Part shown: in pieces, positions 46,513 through 53,547 of the stretch
Numbering within the stretch: the first letter of the stretch is position 1
Layout: each line of letters opens with the position of its first letter
Assembly: GCF_024753255.1 (NCBI RefSeq)
Contig: NZ_JANUHA010000024.1
Location: 1-64,000, forward strand
Length of the DNA: 64,000 bases
Reading direction: 5' to 3'
Origin: Massilia agri
GTDB lineage: Bacteria; Pseudomonadota; Gammaproteobacteria; Burkholderiales; Burkholderiaceae_D
Position numbers and translations under genes: made by a program
The notes under the pieces: model-generated
The model's input: only the letters and a program-made list of their open reading frames with translations
The model's database searches: none
Told to the model about the DNA's origin: nothing

Positions 46513-46530
46513 ATTATAATGGACCATTAT
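46513..46530. promoter_or_regulatory. Symmetric -10 region between ilvA and the YqaA gene
   Basis: CATTATAATG (46512-46521) is a perfect palindrome that reads TATAAT on both strands (46515-46520 plus, 46513-46518 minus). It overlaps a second dyad, ATAATGG-A-CCATTAT (46516-46530). The flanking genes diverge, so one site could start transcription in both directions, and the second dyad could be an operator. No strong -35 is seen on either side. Confidence 0.45.
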
Positions 46531-46556
46531 CGCAATCGCTCAAGCCCATCCCTTCA

Positions 46557-47060
46557 ATGATCGAATCCGCCGTTACCTGGTTGCTGGACGTCCTTGCCGC
46601 ACCGAGCATCGGGCTGACCTCGATTTTCATCATCAGCTTCATTTCCGCCACCCTGCTGCCGCTCGGCTCGGAGCCGGCGGTGTTCGCCGTGGTGAAGGCC
46701 AATCCGGCCATGTTCTGGCCGGCAGTGTTTGTGGGCACGCTGGGCAATACCCTGGGCGGCGCGGTCGACTACTTCATCGGTTACCGGGCCAAGGTGGCCT
46801 TCGCCAAGGAGCGCCAGAGCCGCTGGTTCGGCTGGCTCAAGAAATACGGCGCCAAGACCATGCTGCTGTCCTGGGTGCCGGGCGTGGGCGACCCGCTGTG
46901 CACCCTGGCCGGCTGGTTGCACCTGCCGTTCTGGCCGAGTGTGATGTACATGGCGATCGGGAAGTTCCTGCGCTATGTGACGATGACGGCGGTGCTGCTC
47001 TACATCCCGAACGGCTTCTGGAAGACCGTCGGCGATTTCTTCGAGCGCCTCATCGGCTGA
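46557..47060 (+). CDS. YqaA-family (DedA-like) inner-membrane protein
   Basis: 167-residue membrane protein of the SNARE-associated/VTT superfamily. About four hydrophobic segments are visible, including IFIISFISATLLPLGSEPAV near the start and the re-entrant-type segment VGTLGNTLGGAVDYFIGY. The motif LLSWVPGVGDPLCTLAGWL is typical of YqaA. Relatives are linked to lipid-carrier or phospholipid movement across membranes; the substrate here is unknown. Three bases separate it from the methyltransferase gene. Confidence 0.85.
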   Translation: MIESAVTWLLDVLAAPSIGLTSIFIISFISATLLPLGSEPAVFAVVKANPAMFWPAVFVGTLGNTLGGAVDYFIGYRAKVAFAKERQSRWFGWLKKYGAKTMLLSWVPGVGDPLCTLAGWLHLPFWPSVMYMAIGKFLRYVTMTAVLLYIPNGFWKTVGDFFERLIG

Positions 47061-47063
47061 GCC

Positions 47064-47474
47064 ATGGCTGCGCCGGGCCGCATCGAGCGTTTTATCGAGG
47101 CCATGGGCATCGGACCCGGCGACCGGGTGCTCGAGATTGGCTGCGGACATGGCGTGGCCGCGACCCTCGTGTGCCGCCTGCTGGACGGGGGGCATTACCT
47201 GGCCGTCGACCGTTCCCCGAAGATGATCGAGGCCGCCGCGAAGCGCAATGCGGATTCGGTGCGCGCGGGCCACGCCGGCTTTCTGGTGGGAGAACTCGAG
47301 TCGGTGGATCTCGGCGCCCGGCGCTTCGACAAGGTGTTCGCCATGCGGGTGCGGCTGTTCGAGGACGAGCCGGAGCGGGCGCGCGCCCTGGTGGAGCGCT
47401 GGTTGGCGCCGGGCGGGCAGCTCTTCGTCGAGTACGACGCGCCGCCACCTCGCGAGCGGTCCAAGCAGTCCTGA
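47064..47474 (+). CDS. Short class I SAM-dependent methyltransferase
   Basis: 136 residues with the SAM-binding motif I VLEIGCGHGVAA (near residue 24), motif post-I LAVDRSPKMIEAA, and a late strand GGQLFVEYDAP. It lacks the usual last third of small-molecule methyltransferases, so it is either a minimal form or has lost its C-terminus. No frameshifted remainder is evident downstream, where a transglutaminase-like gene begins after 20 bp. The substrate cannot be predicted. Confidence 0.75.
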   Translation: MAAPGRIERFIEAMGIGPGDRVLEIGCGHGVAATLVCRLLDGGHYLAVDRSPKMIEAAAKRNADSVRAGHAGFLVGELESVDLGARRFDKVFAMRVRLFEDEPERARALVERWLAPGGQLFVEYDAPPPRERSKQS

Positions 47475-47494
47475 ATCGCATGTAGAATCTGCGT

Positions 47495-48121
47495 ATGGAC
47501 AATGCAGGACTTCACCCGGATCCGCGGGACTACCTTGGCGCCAGTCGCTACATCGACTTCGGCTATCCCGAGGTGCGCGCCACCGCACGCCGGTTGGCGA
47601 CGCGCGGCGGCAGCAAGCAGGACATCGCGCGGGCCTGCTTCGAGTTCGTGCGCGACGAGATCGCCCATAGCGCCGACGTGCGGCGCGGCCCGGTCACCTG
47701 CAGCGCATCGAGCGTGCTGCGCAACGGCGTAGGCTTCTGCTACGCCAAGAGCCACCTGCTGGCGGCCCTGCTGCGCGCCAACGGCATCCCGGCCGGCCTG
47801 TGCTACCAGCGCCTGGCGACGGGCGACCCGGGCGCTCCCTACTGCCTGCACGGGCTGAACGCGGTCTGGCTGGACGACTTCGGCTGGTACCGGATCGACC
47901 CGCGCGGCAACAAGCCCGGCGTGGATGCCCGGTTCGACCCGCCGCGCGAGGCCCTGGCCTTCACACCGGGCGACGATCCGGGCGAGGCCGACCTGCCGGG
48001 CATCTGGGTCGAGCCGCTGCCGGTCGTGGTCGAGGTCCTGGCGCGCAGCGCCTCGTTCGAAGAGGTGCTGGCCGGGTTGCCGGACCAGGCTCCGGGACAC
48101 GGCGTCAACACCGCCGACTGA
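47495..48121 (+). CDS. Transglutaminase-like cysteine protein
   Basis: 208-residue soluble protein with a transglutaminase core. The catalytic cysteine is in GVGFCYAKSHLLAALLRANG, the histidine in CLHGLNAVWLD and the aspartate in WYRIDPRGNK. No signal peptide is seen, so it is probably cytoplasmic. Related proteins may act as peptidases or amidases. It is the third gene of a likely operon with the YqaA and methyltransferase genes. Confidence 0.8.
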   Translation: MDNAGLHPDPRDYLGASRYIDFGYPEVRATARRLATRGGSKQDIARACFEFVRDEIAHSADVRRGPVTCSASSVLRNGVGFCYAKSHLLAALLRANGIPAGLCYQRLATGDPGAPYCLHGLNAVWLDDFGWYRIDPRGNKPGVDARFDPPREALAFTPGDDPGEADLPGIWVEPLPVVVEVLARSASFEEVLAGLPDQAPGHGVNTAD

Positions 48122-48127
48122 GCCGCT

Positions 48128-48553
48128 TCACCAAGGCTTGCACACGGCCAGCGCCACCGCGCAGGCCAGCAGGACGTAAAGCAGGGCAGGCGGCCATCCG
48201 CGTGCCGCTCCCGCCGCCGTGCCGGCATCGGCAAGCCGGCGCAATTCGCCGGCCTGCATCCCGTGCAGCATCGAGAGCACGATCACCACGGCCAGCTTCG
48301 CCTTCAGCCAGCCGCTCGCGAACCATCCGGCGTGCAGGGCCGCTGCCAGTCCGCAGGTCCAGGTCAGCGCCAGGGCGGGCACTGTGACAAGCCGGTCCCA
48401 GTGCCTCGTGCGCGACAACAGGCGCCGTTCGTCGGGCATCGACGGCAGCGGCAGGCTGCGATACATGCGCAGGACGTGGGCCTGCATCACCAGTCCACTG
48501 ACGAAGGCCATGACTGCAAGCACATGCAGGGACTTCAGCAACAGGTAGCTCAT
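48128..48553 (-). CDS. CopD/HemJ-like four-helix membrane protein
   Basis: 141 residues, with about four hydrophobic helices (SYLLLKSLHVLAVMAFVSGLV near the start; a WLKAKLAVVIVLSMLHG helix near residue 95). LLKSLHVLAVM and WLKAKL resemble the CopD/HemJ-type membrane fold with conserved histidines. The ATG at 48553 overlaps the DUF3817 gene stop (ATGA); the longer upstream frame is rejected. A role in copper or haem handling is possible by fold only. Confidence 0.65.
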   Translation of the reverse strand: MSYLLLKSLHVLAVMAFVSGLVMQAHVLRMYRSLPLPSMPDERRLLSRTRHWDRLVTVPALALTWTCGLAAALHAGWFASGWLKAKLAVVIVLSMLHGMQAGELRRLADAGTAAGAARGWPPALLYVLLACAVALAVCKPW

Positions 48554-48897
48554 GCCCTGTCCTGGTGGCGCCCGCCGTTTCCAGCCAGTTGCATGCGGGT
48601 CAGTGCGATGACAGTGCCAAAGGGGATGAAGGCGGCCAGCAGCAGGAGCAGCAGCCGTTTGCGCGGCCACGCGCAGGCACTGGACGACTGCATCAGCACC
48701 CAGACATAGACGAGGAAAGCCATGCCGTGGATGGGGCCGAGCGCCTTCACGAAGCCTGGCTCGCCGAGCAGGTATTTCAGCGGCACGGCGACCACGACGA
48801 GCAGCACGAGTGTACTTCCTTCCAGCAGGGCTGCATGGTGAAACAGCCTGGCGCTGCGTTGCGCGCCCTGTGGCGCCGTGTCGGGATCGATGGGCAT
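48550..48897 (-). CDS. DUF3817-type small membrane protein
   Basis: 115 residues with about three membrane segments. ARLFHHAALLEGSTLVLLVVVAVPLKYLLG, shown here by its core LLEGSTLVLLVVVAVPLKYL, and the GPIHGMAFLVYVW segment match the DUF3817/YdzA pattern. The function is unknown. It is coupled by a 4-bp overlap to the CopD-like gene and divergent from the GlxA-type regulator. Confidence 0.75.
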   Translation of the reverse strand: MPIDPDTAPQGAQRSARLFHHAALLEGSTLVLLVVVAVPLKYLLGEPGFVKALGPIHGMAFLVYVWVLMQSSSACAWPRKRLLLLLLAAFIPFGTVIALTRMQLAGNGGRHQDRA

Positions 48898-49044
48898 GGC
48901 ATGTTCTCCGCGGATGACCCGCGGGCCGCGGTGTCTCGGGATGCATTGTCAGTGATATAGTCGGGCCCTGCCACATGGCCGGATGACAACTTTCGATCAG
49001 TTTCGGCCATCGTCCCTGGATCCTCAACATCGTTTTCGCAGCCC

Positions 49045-49989
49045 ATGTCCGGAATTCACCGCATTGCCATCCTCGCCTACCGCGGCGTCGTGCCCTTCGA
49101 CCTGGCGATGCCGCTCGAGACCTTCGCGCGCGTGCGCGATGCGCAAGGTGCGCCTGCCTATGCGGTCCGGGTGTGCATCGACGGGGCCGGCGCCGACACC
49201 GGCCACTTTTCCATCGCGAGTCCCTGGACGCTCGAGGATGCGGCCAGCGCCGATACGGTCGTCGTGCCGGGCATGTACGACCCGCGCGACATTCCCGCAT
49301 CGGTATGCGCCAGCGTGGCGGAAGCGGCGCGGCGCGGTGCGCGGATCGTATCGATCTGCAGCGGCAGCTTCGTGCTGGCGGCGGCCGGCGTGCTTGCCGG
49401 GCGGCGCGCCACCACGCACTGGTCCGGCGCCGCCGAGCTGGCGGCCAGGTATCCGGACGTCGCGGTGCTGCCGAACGTCCTGTATGCCGAAGACGGGAAT
49501 GTCTTCACTTCCGGCGGGGCGACGGCGGGGCTGGACCTGTGCCTGTACCTGGTGCGGCGTGACCACGGGAGCGCGGCGGCCGCCGAGGCGGCCAGGATGG
49601 CCCTGGTGCCGCTGGTACGCGAAGGCGGCCAGGCGCAATTCGTCAAGTCCGGCGAGGCCTCGCCGGCTGGCAGTCTGGCGCCGCTGGTGGAGTGGGCGAG
49701 AACCCAGCGCACCGGCAGCCTGGGCGTGGATGCCCTGGCGCGGCGCGCCGGCATCAGCGTGCGCACGCTGACGCGCCGCTTCCGCGAACAGATGGGAACC
49801 TCGCCCCAGAAATTCCTGCTTGCGCTCAGCATCGACCAGGCCAAGGCCATGCTGGAAACCACACGCATGCCGGTCGACCTGATCTCGGACCGCTGCGGCT
49901 TCAATTCGGCGGTGACCTTCCGGACCGCGTTCACCCGGCTCGTCGGCATCGCACCGAGCCGCTACCGGAAGGCTTTCCGCGACGCTTGA
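49045..49989 (+). CDS. GlxA-type AraC-family transcriptional regulator
   Basis: 314 residues. The N-terminal DJ-1/PfpI-like ligand domain (about 1-180) keeps the nucleophile-elbow-like cysteine in SICSGSF (near residue 104). The C-terminal AraC DNA-binding domain has two helix-turn-helix units (about 215-310; LGVDALARRAGISVRTLTRRF and a second ending FNSAVTFRTAF). Such proteins often regulate amine or amino-acid catabolism or a divergent gene. The divergent neighbours are DUF3817 and CopD-like. ATGGCCG/CGGCCAT (48975-49010) in the gap is a possible operator. Confidence 0.88.
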   Translation: MSGIHRIAILAYRGVVPFDLAMPLETFARVRDAQGAPAYAVRVCIDGAGADTGHFSIASPWTLEDAASADTVVVPGMYDPRDIPASVCASVAEAARRGARIVSICSGSFVLAAAGVLAGRRATTHWSGAAELAARYPDVAVLPNVLYAEDGNVFTSGGATAGLDLCLYLVRRDHGSAAAAEAARMALVPLVREGGQAQFVKSGEASPAGSLAPLVEWARTQRTGSLGVDALARRAGISVRTLTRRFREQMGTSPQKFLLALSIDQAKAMLETTRMPVDLISDRCGFNSAVTFRTAFTRLVGIAPSRYRKAFRDA

Positions 49990-50000
49990 GGAGCGCTGCG

Positions 50001-50453
50001 TCAGGGGTGGGCCGCGGCGCCCAGCGCGCGCACGCTTGCCCTTACCTCGACGCTGTAGCGGCGCTTGTCCGCTCCCTCGAATTCCAGGCTGAGCGGAATG
50101 CGTTCGCCGGGGCGGGCCTGCCTGGCCAGGTCGAGCAGCATGATGTGATAGCCGCCGGGCGCCAGCACGACGGTGCGGCCGGCGGCCAGTTCGATCGAGG
50201 CGACCTGGCGCATGCGCATGAGGTCCCCTTCCATGCGCATTTCGTGCAGCTCCACCCGGGCCGCCGCGGGCGAGGAGGCGCCGATCAGGCGCACCGGAGC
50301 ATCCGCGGTCAGCCGCATGAAGGCGCCGGTCGCGCGCTGCTGCGGGACGGTGGCGCGTACCCAGGCGTCGTCGGCCTGCACGGTTGCAGGCGCGGCCGAC
50401 GCGGACAGGCAGGCGGCGCCGGCGAACAAGGCCAGGAAAGTCCGGTAGCTCAT
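50001..50453 (-). CDS. Periplasmic copper chaperone PCu(A)C
   Basis: 150-residue secreted protein with a signal peptide ending SASA. The copper site is formed by the H-x-M and H-x-M type pairs in ELHEMRMEGDLMRM and PGGYHIMLLDL. PCuAC proteins deliver Cu(I) to the CuA or CuB site of cytochrome oxidase together with SCO1. It overlaps the upstream SCO1 gene by four bases (ATGA), which supports joint action. Confidence 0.92.
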   Translation of the reverse strand: MSYRTFLALFAGAACLSASAAPATVQADDAWVRATVPQQRATGAFMRLTADAPVRLIGASSPAAARVELHEMRMEGDLMRMRQVASIELAAGRTVVLAPGGYHIMLLDLARQARPGERIPLSLEFEGADKRRYSVEVRASVRALGAAAHP

Positions 50454-51067
50454 GCCCAGCCTCCTTTCCGATCGGCGTCATGGCGCATCAGTTTCCTGAG
50501 GTCGTCCGCGCACTGTCCCGCGGTCTGCGCGTGCATCAGCGCCAGCCGCACCCGGCCTTCCGGGTCGACCACATAGCTCAATGCCGTGTGGTCGATGCTG
50601 TAGGAAGACCCGGTCGGCACCTTGCGGTAGAACACCCGGTAGTTCTGCGCCACCTGCGCCGTCTCGGCCGGCTCGCCCGCGATGCCAACGAACGAGGGAT
50701 CGAAGGCCCTGGCATAGGCTGACGCGATGTCCGGCCTGTCGCGTTCGGGATCGACCGAGATGAAGGCCACCTGCAGCCTGTCCTTCTGCTCCCCCAGCAG
50801 TTCGCGGATCGCTACCGCCCGCGACAGTGCGGTCGGGCAGACGTCGGGACACTGCGTATAGCCGAAGAACAGCATCAGGTAGCGGCCGCGGAAATCCGAG
50901 AGGCGGTGGGTGCGGCCCGCCGCATCGGTGAGCGCGAAGTCGCCGCGATAGGATGCATTGGTGAGATTGATGCCCTGGAAGACGGGCGATGGCCTGATGC
51001 AGCCGCCGAGTGCGGCCAGGGCAGGGGCGAGCGCCAGGGAGGCGAACTGCCGTCGGGTGATATGCAT
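50450..51067 (-). CDS. SCO1/SenC-family copper metallochaperone
   Basis: 205-residue thioredoxin-fold protein for CuA assembly in cytochrome c oxidase. It has a lipobox-like LGGC near residue 22 after a basic N-terminus containing TRRQF, the copper-binding C73-P-D-V-C77, and the third ligand His160 in SIDHTAL. FFGYTQCPDVCPTAL and FISVDPERD are family marks. The ATG at 51067 is used; the longer frame overlaps the DUF2946 gene. Confidence 0.93.
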   Translation of the reverse strand: MHITRRQFASLALAPALAALGGCIRPSPVFQGINLTNASYRGDFALTDAAGRTHRLSDFRGRYLMLFFGYTQCPDVCPTALSRAVAIRELLGEQKDRLQVAFISVDPERDRPDIASAYARAFDPSFVGIAGEPAETAQVAQNYRVFYRKVPTGSSYSIDHTALSYVVDPEGRVRLALMHAQTAGQCADDLRKLMRHDADRKGGWA

Positions 51068-51165
51068 GGTATTCCTGTTCGATGGTCGTGCCGACGCTGC
51101 CCGGACGCGCGTGCGAGCGTCAGGCCATGGCGGCGGAAAACGTGGATGGGGCCTTGCTGTACCGA

Positions 51166-51531
51166 TCAGGAGAAAAGGGGAGGGGCGCGGGGAAGGATGG
51201 CAGTCCAGCGCGACGCTGCGCGAAGGAGCGGGGCCGGCGTGGGCAGGACAGGGCCCGCGAATGCCGCCCGGAAGACGGGCGGGGAGGGAGGGGCGGGCAG
51301 CGCGGCTGCCTGTCCAAGCGGGCATGCGGGGCAGTGCCCGCCGCTGTCGTGGCCAGGGCTGGCCGACGCGGCGTCGCCGAGGGGAAGATATTTGGTCCCG
51401 CTGGCAGTGCAGAGCTCCACCCATTGCGGCTGCGCGGCAGCCACGAGGCCGGCCAGGCCCAGTTGCGCGAACAGCAGCAGGCCGAGCAGGCAACTGAGGA
51501 TGCGTAGCGATGGCCGGGAGGGTCTGGACAT
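51166..51531 (-). CDS. DUF2946-type small secreted protein
   Basis: 121 residues with a hydrophobic N-terminal segment (about 10-32) and the pattern WVELCTASGTKYLPL followed by GHCPACPLG. The cysteine/histidine spacing fits DUF2946 proteins, which recur beside copper and TonB-receptor genes. It precedes SCO1 and PCuAC on the same strand, so a periplasmic copper role is a reasonable inference. The 3' third is proline/alanine-rich and not conserved in appearance. Confidence 0.7.
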   Translation of the reverse strand: MSRPSRPSLRILSCLLGLLLFAQLGLAGLVAAAQPQWVELCTASGTKYLPLGDAASASPGHDSGGHCPACPLGQAAALPAPPSPPVFRAAFAGPVLPTPAPLLRAASRWTAILPRAPPLFS

Positions 51532-51651
51532 CGGATCATTCTAGGAGTCTTCGAAGGCGCTCGCATCTGGACAAATTGTCCAAGTGGCGCCGGCGCCTTG
51601 CCCGCGGCCGTGCCGGCTCGCGTATGATGCGGACGTGATCCGGGAATTATC

Positions 51652-51966
51652 ATGAACAAGCCACCCAGCCTTCTTTCTCTCCTCTTCGTCCTCGTCCTGC
51701 TCGCGGTCTTCGGCGTCGTCGGCGCCAAGTTCATGCTGGGCAGGCATTCGGCGTCGACCATGAGCCAGCTCGGCACCGTCTGGCCGAACATCGAGACCAT
51801 GCCGGAAGGCGAACGCGCCTTCCTCGTCGAGCTCGCGCACACCTGCAACGTGACGACCCGCGAGCCCGTGCGCGCGGAAGTCGTCGATTGCCTGCGCTCG
51901 GTGAAGATGAATGCGGCCGCTGCCGACAGGCTGGACGGCCTGCTCAAGCAGGCGCCGGCTCCCTAG
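51652..51966 (+). CDS. Small membrane-anchored protein of unknown function
   Basis: 104 residues: one N-terminal membrane helix (LLSLLFVLVLLAVFGVVGAKF, about 8-27; given by its core LLFVLVLLAVFGVV) and a soluble domain with two cysteines (HTCNVTT and DCLRSVK). I do not recognise the family. GGGAAT lies before the ATG. Its TAG stop overlaps the stop of the convergent gene (CTAG at 51963-51966). Confidence 0.6.
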   Translation: MNKPPSLLSLLFVLVLLAVFGVVGAKFMLGRHSASTMSQLGTVWPNIETMPEGERAFLVELAHTCNVTTREPVRAEVVDCLRSVKMNAAAADRLDGLLKQAPAP

Positions 51967-52724
51967 CCGAACTGGGCGACGCTGCTGGTCTGCTCGGGAT
52001 GCTGAGCGCAGCCGAACAGGTAGAAGGTCCCCTCATGCAGGTGCTTGCGGCTGATCGCCGTGCCGGGCAGTTGCAGGATCAGCGCCATGCGCTTGCCGCA
52101 CTCGCCGCAGTTCTGGTGCTCCGGCGACTGGACCCAGGCGGCGCTGGTGCCGATCCGCGCCTGGTTGATGGGCTCGAACTCGAAGGTTTCGCCGCCGATG
52201 CACAGGAGGTAGGCGAGCAGTTCGGTCGGGTAGGCCGGAGAGACCTCCGCCAGCGCCGCACGCAGCTCCGGACAGGCTGCCAGGTATTTTTCCGGCGCGA
52301 AGGCGTTCCGGGTCGTCCCGGCGCGCCCGGTGCGGTAGCGGGGAACGCGCACCGGCCGAACCACCTTGCCCAGCAGCGAAGGCGCGCCGGGCGCCGGCTC
52401 GATGAAGCGGTATTCGACCTCCTTCGCAACCGCCACCTCGATCCGCCTGCCGGCCCAGGGGAAGCCGGGCAGCTCCTCTGGTATCGGGATGATGCATCCG
52501 GGGGCGGTGCTGCGCCTGTTGGTACGGGCCAGGACGTGGCCCGCCGCGGGAAGCGTGCTGCTGCCCTCGACCAGCGTATAGATGGCCTCGAGCTGGCTCT
52601 CCGTCGCCGCAGCCGCGGCGCGCACGATCGCCCTCCGTTTGCGATTGAACCGTATCACCACGACGGCGAAGGAGATCGCGGCCGCCGCGAGGAGGCCAAT
52701 TGCGAGCATGGTCAGGCTTGGCAT
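51963..52724 (-). CDS. Membrane-anchored protein with a C-terminal Cys-x2-Cys region
   Basis: 253 residues, one N-terminal membrane helix (about 5-25) and a large cytoplasmic part. PGCIIPIPEELPGFPW and the C-terminal HQNCGECGKRMALILQLPG with YLFGCAQHPE resemble the end of DUF1963/YwqG-like proteins, where paired cysteines may bind a metal. The assignment is weak. The ATG at 52724 places the helix at the N-terminus. It overlaps the convergent neighbour by its stop and lies 12 bp after the DinB-like gene. Confidence 0.6.
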   Translation of the reverse strand: MPSLTMLAIGLLAAAAISFAVVVIRFNRKRRAIVRAAAAATESQLEAIYTLVEGSSTLPAAGHVLARTNRRSTAPGCIIPIPEELPGFPWAGRRIEVAVAKEVEYRFIEPAPGAPSLLGKVVRPVRVPRYRTGRAGTTRNAFAPEKYLAACPELRAALAEVSPAYPTELLAYLLCIGGETFEFEPINQARIGTSAAWVQSPEHQNCGECGKRMALILQLPGTAISRKHLHEGTFYLFGCAQHPEQTSSVAQFG

Positions 52725-52735
52725 GGCGGCCCCGG

Positions 52736-53272
52736 TCAGCTGGCTTCGGGAATCCACACCAGCAGGTCGGTGACGCCGATGTCCACGCCGGCCTGCATCA
52801 GGAGGGTGCTGGCCTGGCCGCGGTGATGGGTCTGGTGGTTGAAGAAGTGCAGCAGCACGCTGCCGAAACGTTTGTGGAAGGCCTGGCCGCTCATGGTCCG
52901 GTAGCTGAAGGTCTGCTCCAGGTCCGCCGGCCGCAACTCGCCTGCCAGCGCGCCGATCAAGCCGTCCAGGCGCTCGCGATGCACGCGCAGCTCCGCCAGG
53001 CTGTCGCCGAAGGAGTGCCGCAGGCTGGTGGGAAGCGGCGCCCCGCGTAGTGGCGCCAGGGCGCGGAACGCGGAGGGATGCTGGGCGAAGCGGGTCAGCC
53101 AGATCGTATCGCCGGCAAGCAGGTGGTTCATGGTGCCGAGCAGGGAGCCGAAGAAGGCGCCCCGGTCCGCACTGACTTCCTCGGCCGACAGCGTGGCCGC
53201 CGCATCGTAGAGCTTGCGGTTCATGGTCTCGTTGTACTGCGCGAGCAGATTGAAGTCTTCACAGCTGGACAC
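52736..53272 (-). CDS. DinB-family protein
   Basis: 178-residue four-helix-bundle protein of the DinB/YfiT type. The three metal-binding histidines are visible in TMNHLLAGD and FFNHQTHHRGQ. DinB proteins include thiol-dependent transferases and putative stress proteins; this one is not assigned a substrate. It begins MSSCEDFNLLAQYN. No SOS box was seen before it. Confidence 0.88.
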   Translation of the reverse strand: MSSCEDFNLLAQYNETMNRKLYDAAATLSAEEVSADRGAFFGSLLGTMNHLLAGDTIWLTRFAQHPSAFRALAPLRGAPLPTSLRHSFGDSLAELRVHRERLDGLIGALAGELRPADLEQTFSYRTMSGQAFHKRFGSVLLHFFNHQTHHRGQASTLLMQAGVDIGVTDLLVWIPEAS

Positions 53273-53547
53273 GTGGATTCCTTTCCTTGTCGAGATGGGG
53301 GCGTTCCGTCAGCATCGCGCAAAACGGCGGCAGGGTCACCTTCCTTACGCAATATGTCATTATCGTCACGGGTGCAAACGAACGATGCATCATAGCCCCT
53401 TTCTGCAAACGAAATTTGCATTCCAAGTTCCATTTCGGAATTTTCTTGTGCCAGTCTCTGTAGTATTCCTTCCCCTCCCCAGCGTGGTGCAGCGCAATAA
53501 GCTAGAATGAACCTCCTTCGGACCCGTCCGACCGACGCCCTGCATCC

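Noticed and set aside
48554..49300. Extension of the CopD-like frame upstream
   Set aside because: It runs through the DUF3817 gene in another frame and into the GlxA regulator; translation is explained by the ATGA overlap at 48553.
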